In this document: positions 15,352 to 23,439 of the stretch, in pieces
How the letters are laid out: every line of letters starts with the position of its first letter
Numbering within the stretch: the first letter of the stretch is position 1
NCBI RefSeq assembly: GCF_019468465.1
Contig: NZ_CP080519.1
Span: 945,001-1,009,000 of the forward strand
Reading direction: 5' to 3'
DNA from: Amycolatopsis sp. DSM 110486
Lineage (GTDB): Bacteria; Actinomycetota; Actinomycetes; Mycobacteriales; Pseudonocardiaceae
DNA length: 64,000 nucleotides
The notes under the pieces: model-generated
What the model was told of the DNA's origin: nothing
The model's database searches: none
Seen by the model: the letters and a program-made list of their open reading frames with translations, nothing else
Program-made: the position numbers and the translations under genes

Positions 15352-16310
15352 GCGGTGGTCTCCTTCGTTCGTCCGAACAGGCCCAGCGCGCGCACCACGG
15401 CCGTCGGGTCCGCGACACCGCGCCCGGCGATGTCGAACGCCGTGCCGTGGCCGACGCTGCAGAACGGCACGCCGGCGCCCACGGTCAACGCGGTCGAGGT
15501 GCGGCCGGCGAGCAGCTTGACCGGAATGTGGCCCTGGTCGTGGTACAGCGCGACGAACCCGTCGTGGCCCGGGGTGGTGAGCGCCACGTCGGCGCCGGTC
15601 GGGCCGACGGCGTCGATGCCTTGCGCGACAAGGGAAGCCACGGCCGGCGCGGTGACGCCCTCGTCGTCGGTGCCGAACAGGCCGCCTTCGCCCGCGTGCG
15701 GGTTGATGCCGAAGACACCGATGCGCGGGACGGCGACGCCGAACGTCCGCAGGGCTTCCCACAGCGCTTTCCCGGCAGCGGTGACGAGCTCCGGGGTGAG
15801 CCGGGCGAGTGCGTTGGCGAGGCCTTCGTGCAGGGTCGCGTGCACGATGTTCAGGCCACCGCCCGACAGCAGCAGGAACACGCGGTCCTCGGGCACGCCG
15901 GTGAGCCGCGCGATCAGCGGCGGGTAGCCGCGGAACGGAATGCCCGCGGCGTGTACGGCCGTCTCCGAATGCGGGCAGGCGACCACGCCGCGGTAGCCGC
16001 CGCCGAGGGCGAGCGTGACGGCGGTGCTGACGTACCGGATCGTCGCCGCGCCCGCCTCGGCGCTGAGCACGCCCGGGCGGAACTCGTCCGGCGGCAGGTG
16101 CCCGACGTCCACGAGGTCGAGCAGACCGTCCTCCGCCGGGGCGCCGGGCGCGTGCTCACGCAGCCGGAAACCCTTCGCGGCGGCCAGATCCGCGAGAACA
16201 TGATGGTCGCCCACCAGCACCGGCGGGTCCTCGGCCTGCGTGGCGGCCGCGACCGCGATCTCGGGCCCGATGCCGTTGGGGTCGCCGATGGCCAGCAGCA
16301 CCCGGCTCAC
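15348..16310 (-). CDS. tphB: TphB-like cis-dihydrodiol dehydrogenase (PdxA family)
   Basis: A 320-residue PdxA-family protein. TphB oxidatively decarboxylates the terephthalate cis-dihydrodiol (1,2-dihydroxy-3,5-cyclohexadiene-1,4-dicarboxylate) to protocatechuate and CO2 with NAD. The family's metal-site histidines are visible in ACPHSETAVH, INPHAGEGG and LYHDQGHIPVK; AIGDPNGIGPE starts the domain. Segments such as IVHATLHE and VGHGTAFDIAGRGVADPTA resemble TphB as I recall it. The GTG at 16310 overlaps the small-subunit stop (GTGA), and the domain starts two residues later, so this start is preferred over upstream frames. Its place between the oxygenase and its reductase argues for the catabolic role and against vitamin B6 synthesis. 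Confidence 0.85.
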   Translation of the reverse strand: MSRVLLAIGDPNGIGPEIAVAAATQAEDPPVLVGDHHVLADLAAAKGFRLREHAPGAPAEDGLLDLVDVGHLPPDEFRPGVLSAEAGAATIRYVSTAVTLALGGGYRGVVACPHSETAVHAAGIPFRGYPPLIARLTGVPEDRVFLLLSGGGLNIVHATLHEGLANALARLTPELVTAAGKALWEALRTFGVAVPRIGVFGINPHAGEGGLFGTDDEGVTAPAVASLVAQGIDAVGPTGADVALTTPGHDGFVALYHDQGHIPVKLLAGRTSTALTVGAGVPFCSVGHGTAFDIAGRGVADPTAVVRALGLFGRTKETTA

Positions 16311-16771
16311 AGCGGCAGCGCCAGGAGCGTGTCGATCTCCTTGCTGTCGCACACGACCACGCGTTCGCGCAGCAGAGCCTGATCGCCCTCGACGCGGTAG
16401 CGGTCGACATAACGACCGCTGGCGAACAGGTCGGTCGGCCCGCCGCCGGTCACGCGCAGCACGAAAAACGGCGTCTCGCTCTCGACGTCACCACCGGACT
16501 CGGTGAGGATCGCGGGCTGGCCGAGCATGTGGCGGTACACGTGCGGCTCGTAGATGTTGGCTTCCTTCAGCGCCGACACGCGGTCGGTCAGCATGCCGCG
16601 GGTGTCGGCCCAGATCAGGCCGGCGGGCAGGCCGCGGGCGTAGTTGTCGGCTGTCGTCACGCGGTAGTGGCAGTCTTCGGTGAAGAACGTGGGCCAGTCC
16701 TCGAGCGGCCCGTCGTCGATGCAGCGGGCGTAGTGCGCCTGGGCACGGGCGATGGCGACCTGGTTGTCCAT
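16307..16771 (-). CDS. tphA3: terephthalate 1,2-dioxygenase small (beta) subunit
   Basis: A 154-residue ring-hydroxylating dioxygenase beta subunit (SnoaL-like cone fold), structural partner of the Rieske alpha subunit. DWPTFFTEDCHYRVTTADN and TDRVSALKEANIYEPHVYRH are typical, and the C-terminus DTLLALPL is almost the same as the end of Comamonas TphA3 as I recall it. The length equals the family's. Its ATG shares one base with the alpha-subunit stop (TGATG), which favours equal synthesis of the two subunits. It contains no cofactor-binding motif, as expected. Confidence 0.87.
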   Translation of the reverse strand: MDNQVAIARAQAHYARCIDDGPLEDWPTFFTEDCHYRVTTADNYARGLPAGLIWADTRGMLTDRVSALKEANIYEPHVYRHMLGQPAILTESGGDVESETPFFVLRVTGGGPTDLFASGRYVDRYRVEGDQALLRERVVVCDSKEIDTLLALPL

Positions 16772-18093
16772 CAGGCACGCACCACCCGGGTGCGTTCGTG
16801 CTTGCCGATCTCGGGCAACGGCGCGTCGTCGTCGGGCACGAAACCCATCGACTGGCGGTAGGCCAGCCAGAACCCGCGGACCGACGCCTCCGTGACCCGG
16901 CTTTCGCTCGACTCCGCGGTGTCGCCGCCCATCTGCAGGGTGGCGTACTCGTCGGACGCACCGGCGATGCCGCGCTGCACGAAGCCGCCGATGCCACCGT
17001 CCTCCATGGACACGTAGCCGGCGGGACCGACCAGATTGGACTGTTTCATCCGGACGAGCCGCTGCTCCTCGGTGTCGGACTCGAAGCCGAGGTAGGTCCA
17101 GTTGAGCAGCGTGTCGTCGGTGCCACGCGGGAGAATCTGACGCACGGCCACGGAGTTCTGGATCTGCTGCAGCACGAACCCCGGGTAGACGGACAGGATC
17201 TGCAGCGTCACGTCGTCGCCGACCTCGCTGAAGCCCTGCAGCAGCGACGGGTCGGCCAGGCGGTATTCGGACTCGGACCGGATGTTCTGATCGCGGTACT
17301 CGGTGGTCTCGGTGGCGCTGCGGTCGATGGCCGAGTAGCTCACGTGGTGGCCACCGGACTCGTCGACGATGATCGCGCCCCGCTGCGAGAGGCGGTTGAT
17401 CCCGAACGTCGTGAAGAACAAGTGCAGGATGCTGGCGTGGTAGGAGTCGCGGACGTTCTCCGCGTACAGCTTCCAGTTGTTCGGCAGCCGCTGCGCGAAC
17501 CGGCCGAGCACCACGGGCTTGCGGCCGCCGAGCACGCGGTCGATGCGGTCGAGGATCTCCTCGCCCAGGTACTCCTCGATGTCGGGCAGGTCGTTGGACA
17601 GCGTGCCGAACACCAGACCGTGGACCACGGCGATGCGCAGCTTGCGCGGCCCGTGGTCGGACAGGCAGAAGCTCGGCGGCATCCCGCCCTTGCCGCCCAC
17701 GCCCTCGGCGAACGCGACAGCCGTGAGATCGCCCTGCAGGTTGTAGGTCCAGGCGTGGTAAACGCAGGTGAAGTCGCGGGCCTTGCCGTGGTCGGCCATC
17801 GCGATCAGCGCGCCGCGGTGGGCGCAGCGGTTCTCGAACGCGTACACCTCGCCGTCGACGTCGCGCGTCACCAGCACCGGCTGCTCGCCGATGAAGGTCG
17901 CGCAGAAGTCGCCGGGCTCGGCCAGCTCGGCCTCGAGGCACAGGTAGCTCCAGTGCGGACCGTGGAAGATCCGGTCCTGCTCGGCGCGGTACACCGCCTC
18001 GTCCTGGAAAACCCAGTACGGCACCCGGGTCAGCGACCGCGGCCAGCTGCGGTCGGGTGCGCGGCCCGCAGTGGTCCCCGTGAGGCGATCCAT
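16771..18093 (-). CDS. tphA2: terephthalate 1,2-dioxygenase large (alpha) subunit, Rieske oxygenase
   Basis: A 440-residue Rieske non-heme iron oxygenase. The Rieske 2Fe-2S ligands are in [11 protein letters not shown] and CVYHAW; the mononuclear iron ligands are in [12 protein letters not shown] with a later Asp. Long stretches ([38 protein letters not shown]) closely follow TphA2 of Comamonas as I recall it, so terephthalate is the best substrate call; other aromatic carboxylates remain possible. It adds O2 to the 1,2 positions to give a cis-dihydrodiol. GAGGAGGAACC just before the ATG at 18093 decides the start over an in-frame extension. It is the first gene of a six-gene operon and is divergent from an IclR gene. 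Confidence 0.87.
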   Translation of the reverse strand: MDRLTGTTAGRAPDRSWPRSLTRVPYWVFQDEAVYRAEQDRIFHGPHWSYLCLEAELAEPGDFCATFIGEQPVLVTRDVDGEVYAFENRCAHRGALIAMADHGKARDFTCVYHAWTYNLQGDLTAVAFAEGVGGKGGMPPSFCLSDHGPRKLRIAVVHGLVFGTLSNDLPDIEEYLGEEILDRIDRVLGGRKPVVLGRFAQRLPNNWKLYAENVRDSYHASILHLFFTTFGINRLSQRGAIIVDESGGHHVSYSAIDRSATETTEYRDQNIRSESEYRLADPSLLQGFSEVGDDVTLQILSVYPGFVLQQIQNSVAVRQILPRGTDDTLLNWTYLGFESDTEEQRLVRMKQSNLVGPAGYVSMEDGGIGGFVQRGIAGASDEYATLQMGGDTAESSESRVTEASVRGFWLAYRQSMGFVPDDDAPLPEIGKHERTRVVRA

Positions 18094-18149
18094 CGTCGGT
18101 TCCTCCTCGCCCGGGGTGCCGCTCGACAGCTCGCGGCACCCCTGATAGT

Positions 18150-18164
18150 GTTCGAATAACGAAC
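18150..18164. promoter_or_regulatory. candidate IclR operator between tphA2 and iclR
   Basis: GTTCG-AATAA-CGAAC is a perfect 5-bp inverted repeat with a 5-base AT spacer. A further CGAACAC half-site lies at 18179-18185 and pairs with GTGTTCG at 18148-18154. All are within the 142-base region between the divergent dioxygenase and regulator genes, where an IclR protein would be expected to bind. Confidence 0.5.
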
Positions 18165-18235
18165 GCAGTTTCACTTGCCGAACACATTGAAGGCAAGCGA
18201 GGGCCTGCCGTCAAGACCCATCTCCGGGGAGAGCC

Positions 18236-18988
18236 GTGCCCGCAGCCGAAGGAATGGCCGGTTTGGCCAAGGGATTGGCGATCCTGGAGCTGTTCGGCGA
18301 GGCGTCTCCGAAGCTCGCGATCAGCGACGCGGCGCGCCTCACCGGCCTCAACCGCGCCGTGGCCCGCCGCTGCCTGCTCACGCTCGTCGACCTCGGATAC
18401 CTCACCCACGACGGCAAGCACTTCCTGCCCACCCCGCGCCTGTTACGCCTGGGCGACGCGTACGTCGAGTCGACAGCGCTGCCGCAGCTCGCGCAGCCAC
18501 ACCTGGCGGCGGTGCGCGAGCACGTGCAGGAGTCGGCATCGCTGGCGGTGCTGCAGAACGACGAGGCGCTGTTCATCGCGCGCAGCGAGGTGAAGCGGAT
18601 CGTCAACACGGGCGTGCGCATCGGCGCGAGCGTGCCGGCGTACGCGTCGGCGACCGGGCACGTGCTCCTTTCCGCACTGTCCACGGAGGACTTGACGGCC
18701 TATCTCGACCGGTCCGAACTCCACCCCAGGACCCCGAAAACACCGGTGACCCCCGACGAGATCCGCCGTCGGGTGGACCTCGTACGAGAGGAAGGCGCGG
18801 CGTTCACCGACGAGGAGCTGGAATACGGCCTGCGCTCGCTCGCCGTACCCGTGCTCGACTCGCGCGGCCGTACCGTCGCCGCGATGTCGGTGAGCGCCAC
18901 CGCCGGCCGCATCTCGATGGACCAGCTGCGCGACGAGTTCCTGCCGGTACTGCTCGACCAGGCGGAGCAGCTGGGGCGCAAGCTGTAA
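18236..18988 (+). CDS. IclR family regulator, probable tph operon regulator (TphR-like)
   Basis: A 250-residue IclR protein: an N-terminal winged helix (residues about 8-60, KGLAILELFGEASPKLAISDAARLTGLNRAVARRCL is the start of it) and a C-terminal ligand-binding domain (EVKRIVNTGVRIGASVPAYASATGHVLLSAL). Length and layout match PcaR/PobR/TphR-type activators of aromatic catabolism. It is divergently oriented to the terephthalate operon with a clear dyad between, so it is the likely local regulator, responding to the aromatic substrate. The GTG at 18236 is 4-5 residues before the first helix. Confidence 0.85.
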   Translation: MPAAEGMAGLAKGLAILELFGEASPKLAISDAARLTGLNRAVARRCLLTLVDLGYLTHDGKHFLPTPRLLRLGDAYVESTALPQLAQPHLAAVREHVQESASLAVLQNDEALFIARSEVKRIVNTGVRIGASVPAYASATGHVLLSALSTEDLTAYLDRSELHPRTPKTPVTPDEIRRRVDLVREEGAAFTDEELEYGLRSLAVPVLDSRGRTVAAMSVSATAGRISMDQLRDEFLPVLLDQAEQLGRKL

Positions 18989-19063
18989 CCGGTGGCTCAG
19001 CGTGTCAGCACCCTCGCGCCGTGAAGTCGAGATTTTGCGAGCCGTTGCAGTAAAGTTTCAGCC

Positions 19064-20071
19064 ATGACGCGTCGACTTGCCGAAGTGGCCCGACAGGTGG
19101 GGGTCAGCGAAGCCACGGTCAGCCGGGTGCTCAACGGCCGGCCCGGGGTTTCCGCGAGTACCCGGGCCGCCGTTCTCACCGCGCTGGACGTGATGGGCTA
19201 CGAACGCCCCACCCAGCTGCGCGGGGAACGGGCCCGCCTGGTGGGGCTCGTGCTGCCCGAGCTGCAGAATCCGATCTTCCCCGCGCTGGCCGAGATCATG
19301 GGCAACGCGCTGGCCCAGCAGGGGTTCACGCCCGTGCTGTGCACGCGCACCGCCGGCGGGGTGTCCGAAGCCGAGTACGTGGAGCTGCTCCTGCAGCAGC
19401 AGGTGTCCGGGGTGGTGTTCGCCGGCGGGCTGTTCGCCCAGGCCGACGCCGTGCACACGCACTACCACCACCTCGTGGAACGCAAGCTGCCCACGGTGCT
19501 GATCAACGCCGCCGTCGACCACCTCGGGCTGCCGCAGGTCTCGTGCGACGACGCGGTGGCCGTGGAGCAGGTCGTGGGGCACCTGAGCTCACTCGGCCAC
19601 GAGAAGATCGGCCTGGTCCTGGGCCCGGCCGACCACGTGCCGTCGCAGCGCAAGCTCGCGGCTTTCCGCTCGTACGCGGCGAAACTCGGCCTGCCCGTGC
19701 TCGACGAGCTGGTGGAGCACGGCATGTTCTCCATCGAGGGCGGGCACGCCGCGGCCGCGCGCCTGTACCCGCGCGGGGCCACCGCCGTGCTGTGCGCGAG
19801 CGACCTTCTGGCCCTCGGCGCGATCCGCGCCGCGCGGCGGCAAGGCCTCTCGGTGCCGGACGACATCTCCGTGGTCGGCTACGACGACTCCGCGCTCATG
19901 AACTGCACCGACCCGCCGCTCACGACCACGCGCCAGCCGATCGAGGCGATGGGCCGCGCCGTGGTGGAGCTGCTCGTGAAGCGGATCAACGGCGGCGAGG
20001 TCGCGGCCGAGGAACTGCTGTTCGCTCCCGAGCTCGTGGTGAGGGGGTCGACCGCGCGGCACCGGGCGTGA
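19064..20071 (+). CDS. LacI family regulator of alpha-glucoside operon
   Basis: A 335-residue LacI/GalR repressor. The helix-turn-helix is at the N-terminus (LAEVARQVGVSEATVSRVLNG), followed by the hinge and a periplasmic-binding-like sugar domain ending with VVGYDDSALMNCTDPPLTT. It is located directly upstream of, and in the same direction as, the ABC sugar importer and alpha-glucosidase genes, so it should repress that set and itself. TTGCA half-sites (ACTTGCAAA near 20088-20096 and GTTGCAG near 19043-19049) resemble the CTTGCAG boxes of Streptomyces MalR, but no full dyad is clear. Confidence 0.88.
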   Translation: MTRRLAEVARQVGVSEATVSRVLNGRPGVSASTRAAVLTALDVMGYERPTQLRGERARLVGLVLPELQNPIFPALAEIMGNALAQQGFTPVLCTRTAGGVSEAEYVELLLQQQVSGVVFAGGLFAQADAVHTHYHHLVERKLPTVLINAAVDHLGLPQVSCDDAVAVEQVVGHLSSLGHEKIGLVLGPADHVPSQRKLAAFRSYAAKLGLPVLDELVEHGMFSIEGGHAAAARLYPRGATAVLCASDLLALGAIRAARRQGLSVPDDISVVGYDDSALMNCTDPPLTTTRQPIEAMGRAVVELLVKRINGGEVAAEELLFAPELVVRGSTARHRA

Positions 20072-20110
20072 TCACGTCCTGTTCGTAACTTGCAAATCCT
20101 CGTCGGGTTA

Positions 20111-20140
20111 TTGCGGCGTTCTGGTCTCACACTTTAGAGT
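20111..20140 (+). promoter_or_regulatory. possible promoter of the sugar ABC operon
   Basis: TTGCGG (20111-20116) and TAGAGT (20135-20140) are 18 bases apart, 48 bases before the binding-protein start and just downstream of a TTGCAAA half-site. Each hexamer matches consensus at 4 positions. Confidence 0.35.
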
Positions 20141-20187
20141 GACGGCCATCACGACACAGCCGTCGCGACCGCGAGAAGAGGCTTGAG

Positions 20188-21579
20188 ATGAGCAGTCCCT
20201 GGTCCCGAGCAGCGAGGTCCAGCCGCACCCCCAGAACCGTGATCGCCCTGCTCACCGCGGGCGGCCTGGCCGTGAGCCTCGCCGCCTGCGGCTCCGGCTC
20301 CGAGGGCGGAGACGCCGGCGGAAAGGTCCAGATCACCGTCACCGGGCAGCCGCCGACCACGCAGCCGTTCGAGCGCAAGGTGTTCGACGCCGACGTCGCC
20401 GAGTTCGAGGCTTCGCACCCGGACATCGACATCGTGCCCCACGAGGGGTTCATGGACCCCAAGACGTTCTCGGCCAAGCTCGCCGGCGGCCAGCTCGAAG
20501 ACGTGTACTACGTGTACTTCACCGACCCGGCTCAGATCATCGCCCGCCACCAGGCCGCCGACATCACGGAAGCGGCGAAGAGCGTGCCGCATGTGAACGA
20601 CATCCAGCCGCAACTCCTGGACAACTTCCGGGACGCGAGCGGCAAGCTTTACGGCCTCCCGACGGCGAACTACACCATGGGGCTCGTCTACAACCGCAAG
20701 CTCTTCCAGCAGGCCGGGCTCGACCCGGACAAGCCGCCCGCCACCTGGGACGAGGTGCGGGCCGACGCGAAGAAGATCTCCGCACTGGGCAACGGGGTCG
20801 TCGGGTACGCCGACTACAGCAAGAACAACCAGGGTGGCTGGCACATGACCGGCTGGCTGTACTCGATGGGCGGCGACATCGCCCGCAAGGACGGCGACAA
20901 GTGGGTCGCCGACTTCGACAACGACAAGGGCCGGGCCGCGCTGGACTACCTGCACGCCATGCGCTGGGACGACAACTCCATGGGCAGCAAGCAGCTGCTG
21001 CAGGACGTCGACGTGCAGCGCATGATGGGCGCCGGCCAGCTCGGCATGTACATGGCCGCGCCGGACAACGTGCCCGTGCTGGTGAAGCAGTTCAACGGCA
21101 AGTACGAGGACTACGGCATCGCCGGTATGCCCGGCACGCAGGGCACCCTGCTCGGCGGCGAGGGCTACATGATCAACCCGAAGACATCGGCCGCGAAGAT
21201 CAAGGCCGGTCTCGAGTGGATCCAGTGGAAGTACCTCAACCCCGACCGCTTCGACAAGCACGTGAAGCAGTACGCCGACGGCAAGCAGCCCGTGGGCCTG
21301 CCGACCGAGCCGACGCCGGACATCTGGCAGGGCGCGGTACGCGACCAGCAGCTGGCCGTGAAGAAGAAGTACGCCAACGTGCCCGCGGAGAACTACCAGT
21401 CCTACGTGGACACCGCGGACAAGATCAAGGGCAGCATCGAACCGCCGAACGCGCAACAGATCTACGCGGCGCTCGACAGCGTGATGCAGGCCGTGCTCAC
21501 CGACCGCAACGCGAACATCGACCAGCTGCTCGGCTCGGCGCAGTCGAAGGTCAACAGTGTCCTCGCCCAGGTCAGGTAA
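20188..21579 (+). CDS. carbohydrate ABC transporter substrate-binding lipoprotein
   Basis: A 463-residue extracellular solute-binding protein of family 1. A twin-basic start, a hydrophobic stretch and the lipobox VSLAAC place the lipid on Cys34. The mature part has the alternating lobes typical of maltose/oligosaccharide binders (NYTMGLVYNRKLFQQAGLDPDKPPATWDEV). It delivers sugar to the two permeases encoded next. With the GH13 enzyme downstream an alpha-glucoside is the likely cargo (maltose, trehalose, or oligosaccharides released by the nearby alpha-1,3-glucanases). Start ATG at 20188. Confidence 0.92.
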   Translation: MSSPWSRAARSSRTPRTVIALLTAGGLAVSLAACGSGSEGGDAGGKVQITVTGQPPTTQPFERKVFDADVAEFEASHPDIDIVPHEGFMDPKTFSAKLAGGQLEDVYYVYFTDPAQIIARHQAADITEAAKSVPHVNDIQPQLLDNFRDASGKLYGLPTANYTMGLVYNRKLFQQAGLDPDKPPATWDEVRADAKKISALGNGVVGYADYSKNNQGGWHMTGWLYSMGGDIARKDGDKWVADFDNDKGRAALDYLHAMRWDDNSMGSKQLLQDVDVQRMMGAGQLGMYMAAPDNVPVLVKQFNGKYEDYGIAGMPGTQGTLLGGEGYMINPKTSAAKIKAGLEWIQWKYLNPDRFDKHVKQYADGKQPVGLPTEPTPDIWQGAVRDQQLAVKKKYANVPAENYQSYVDTADKIKGSIEPPNAQQIYAALDSVMQAVLTDRNANIDQLLGSAQSKVNSVLAQVR

Positions 21580-22522
21580 CGTGCTCGACTGGCCCGCGGT
21601 CACCCCGCGGGCCGGTCGGCCTGCCGCCTCGCCCGCCGAACGCCGGCGCGCCCGGCTCAAGCGGCGCCTGCGCGAGAACCTCACCGCGTACACGCTGTTG
21701 TGCGCCGCGCTCGTGGTGTTCGCGATGTTCTCCTGGTATCCCATCGTGCGCGGAGTGCTGCTGAGCTTCCAGCAGGTCGACTTCGTGAACCCGCCGACGT
21801 GGGTCGGGTTCGACAACTTCGTGCGCCTGTTCGCCGACCCGCTGTTCGGGGTCGCGTGGCGCAACACGTTGCTGTTCACCGGGTTCGCCCTCGTCTTCGG
21901 GTTCCTCGTACCGTTCGTCGCGGCGGTGCTGCTCAACGAACTGCGCCACGCGCGGGCGTACTTCCGGCTCGCCGTCTACCTGCCGGTGATGCTGCCGCCC
22001 GTGGTCACGGCGCTGATGTGGAAGTGGTTCTACGACCCGGGTCCCGGGCTGTTCAACTCGGCGCTGAACGCGGTCGGCCTGCCCGGTCTGCAGTGGCTCG
22101 ACTCTTCGACGACTGCGATGCTGTCGCTGGTGTTCGTGTCCACCTGGGCCAACATGGGCAGCACCACGTTGATCTACCTCGCAGCGCTGCAGACCATCCC
22201 GGGTGAGCTGTACGAGGCCGCGGAGCTCGACGGCGCGGGGATGTGGCGGCGGCTGCGGCACGTGACCTTCCCGCAGACGCGGTTCGTGCTGCTGGTGCTC
22301 CTGCTGCTGCAGATCGTGGCGACGATGCAGGTGTTCACCGAGCCGTACGTGATGACCGGCGGTGGCCCGGACGACTCGACGGTGACCGTGCTCCTGCTGC
22401 TGTACCGCTACGCCTTCGTCTACAACGACTTCGGCTCGGCCAGCGCGATGAGCCTGCTGCTGTTCGTGGCGCTGGGCGTGTTCTCGGCGATGTACGTGCG
22501 TCTCACGAGGAGGGTGGAATGA
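21557..22522 (+). CDS. sugar ABC transporter permease (MalF/UgpA type)
   Basis: A 321-residue inner-membrane permease with about six helices. The EAA loop that docks to the ATPase is visible as ELYEAAELDGAGMWRRLRHVTFPQ. The GTG at 21557 would overlap the binding-protein gene by 23 bases; a second in-frame GTG at 21581, just after that gene's stop and with an AGGTCAGG site, is equally acceptable and would shorten the protein by 8 residues. It overlaps the next permease gene by 4 bases. Confidence 0.9.
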   Translation: MSSPRSGNVLDWPAVTPRAGRPAASPAERRRARLKRRLRENLTAYTLLCAALVVFAMFSWYPIVRGVLLSFQQVDFVNPPTWVGFDNFVRLFADPLFGVAWRNTLLFTGFALVFGFLVPFVAAVLLNELRHARAYFRLAVYLPVMLPPVVTALMWKWFYDPGPGLFNSALNAVGLPGLQWLDSSTTAMLSLVFVSTWANMGSTTLIYLAALQTIPGELYEAAELDGAGMWRRLRHVTFPQTRFVLLVLLLLQIVATMQVFTEPYVMTGGGPDDSTVTVLLLLYRYAFVYNDFGSASAMSLLLFVALGVFSAMYVRLTRRVE

Positions 22523-23397
22523 CAGCCGCGCGGACGCTGGTCTCGCCTTCGCAACTGCGTACACCGGGCGGCAAAACCGTCTACGTGATCGTGTTCGTGT
22601 GCACGTTCGCCTTGTTCACCTTGGCGTTCCTGTTTCCGTTGTACTGGGCGGTGACGGGGGCGATGAAGTCACCGGCGGAGCTGGCGGCGACCCCGGCGAC
22701 GATCGTGCCGCGCGAGTGGCATCCGGAGTCGTTTTCCGAGGCCTGGGACCAAATGGACCTCGGAAAGTACTTCCTCAACACGGTGGTCGTAGCGGGTGGC
22801 GCGTGGCTGGTGCAGCTGGCGGTGGACGTACCGGCCGCGTTCGCGCTGTCGAAGCTGCGGCCCAAGTTCGGCAATGTCGTTCTGGGATTGATGCTCGTCA
22901 CGCTCATGCTGCCGGCCGCGGCGCTGCTGGTGCCGACGTACGTGACGGTGACGGACCTGCCGCTGCTGCACTTGAACCTCATCAACTCGCCCGCCGCGAT
23001 CTGGCTGCCCGCGGCGGCCAACGCGTTCAACATCTATCTGCTGAAACGGTTCTTCGACCAGATCCCGGACGAACTCATCGAAGCCGCGCGCCTCGACGGC
23101 GCCGGTCCGGTACGGACATTGTGGACGATCATCCTGCCCATCTCGCGCCCGATCCTCGCCGTGGTCTCGATCCTCACGATCGTGGCCGCGTGGAAGGACT
23201 TCATCTGGCCACTGCTGGTGTTCCCCGACACCGGCAAGCAGACGCTGAGCGTGATGCTGCAGCGGGTGGCCATTGACATGCCACTGAACCTGCTCGTGGC
23301 GGGGATGGTGCTGGCGAGCGTGCCGATGATCGTGCTGTTCCTCGTGTTCCAGCGCCAGATCCTCGCCGGGCTCACCGCCGGTTCGATCAAGGGCTGA
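22519..23397 (+). CDS. sugar ABC transporter permease (MalG/UgpE type)
   Basis: A 292-residue partner permease with about six helices; the EAA loop reads ELIEAARLDGAGPVRTLWTIILP. GAGGAGGGTGGA precedes the ATG, which overlaps the upstream stop (ATGA). No ABC ATPase gene follows. In actinomycetes a shared ATPase such as MsiK commonly serves several sugar importers, so the cluster need not be incomplete. Confidence 0.92.
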   Translation: MTAARTLVSPSQLRTPGGKTVYVIVFVCTFALFTLAFLFPLYWAVTGAMKSPAELAATPATIVPREWHPESFSEAWDQMDLGKYFLNTVVVAGGAWLVQLAVDVPAAFALSKLRPKFGNVVLGLMLVTLMLPAAALLVPTYVTVTDLPLLHLNLINSPAAIWLPAAANAFNIYLLKRFFDQIPDELIEAARLDGAGPVRTLWTIILPISRPILAVVSILTIVAAWKDFIWPLLVFPDTGKQTLSVMLQRVAIDMPLNLLVAGMVLASVPMIVLFLVFQRQILAGLTAGSIKG

Positions 23398-23439
23398 CAC
23401 ACCGACCGTGTACACAAACGACTCTGGGAGGACTACGCA

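Noticed and set aside
15348..16310. Vitamin B6 biosynthesis gene pdxA
   Set aside because: The PdxA fold is real, but location between dioxygenase subunits and reductase with overlapping codons, and resemblance to TphB, make a dihydrodiol dehydrogenase more likely.
16771..18093. Anthranilate or salicylate oxygenase alpha subunit
   Set aside because: Considered because kyn genes producing anthranilate lie in the same window, but the partner TphB-like dehydrogenase and sequence stretches resembling TphA2 favour terephthalate.
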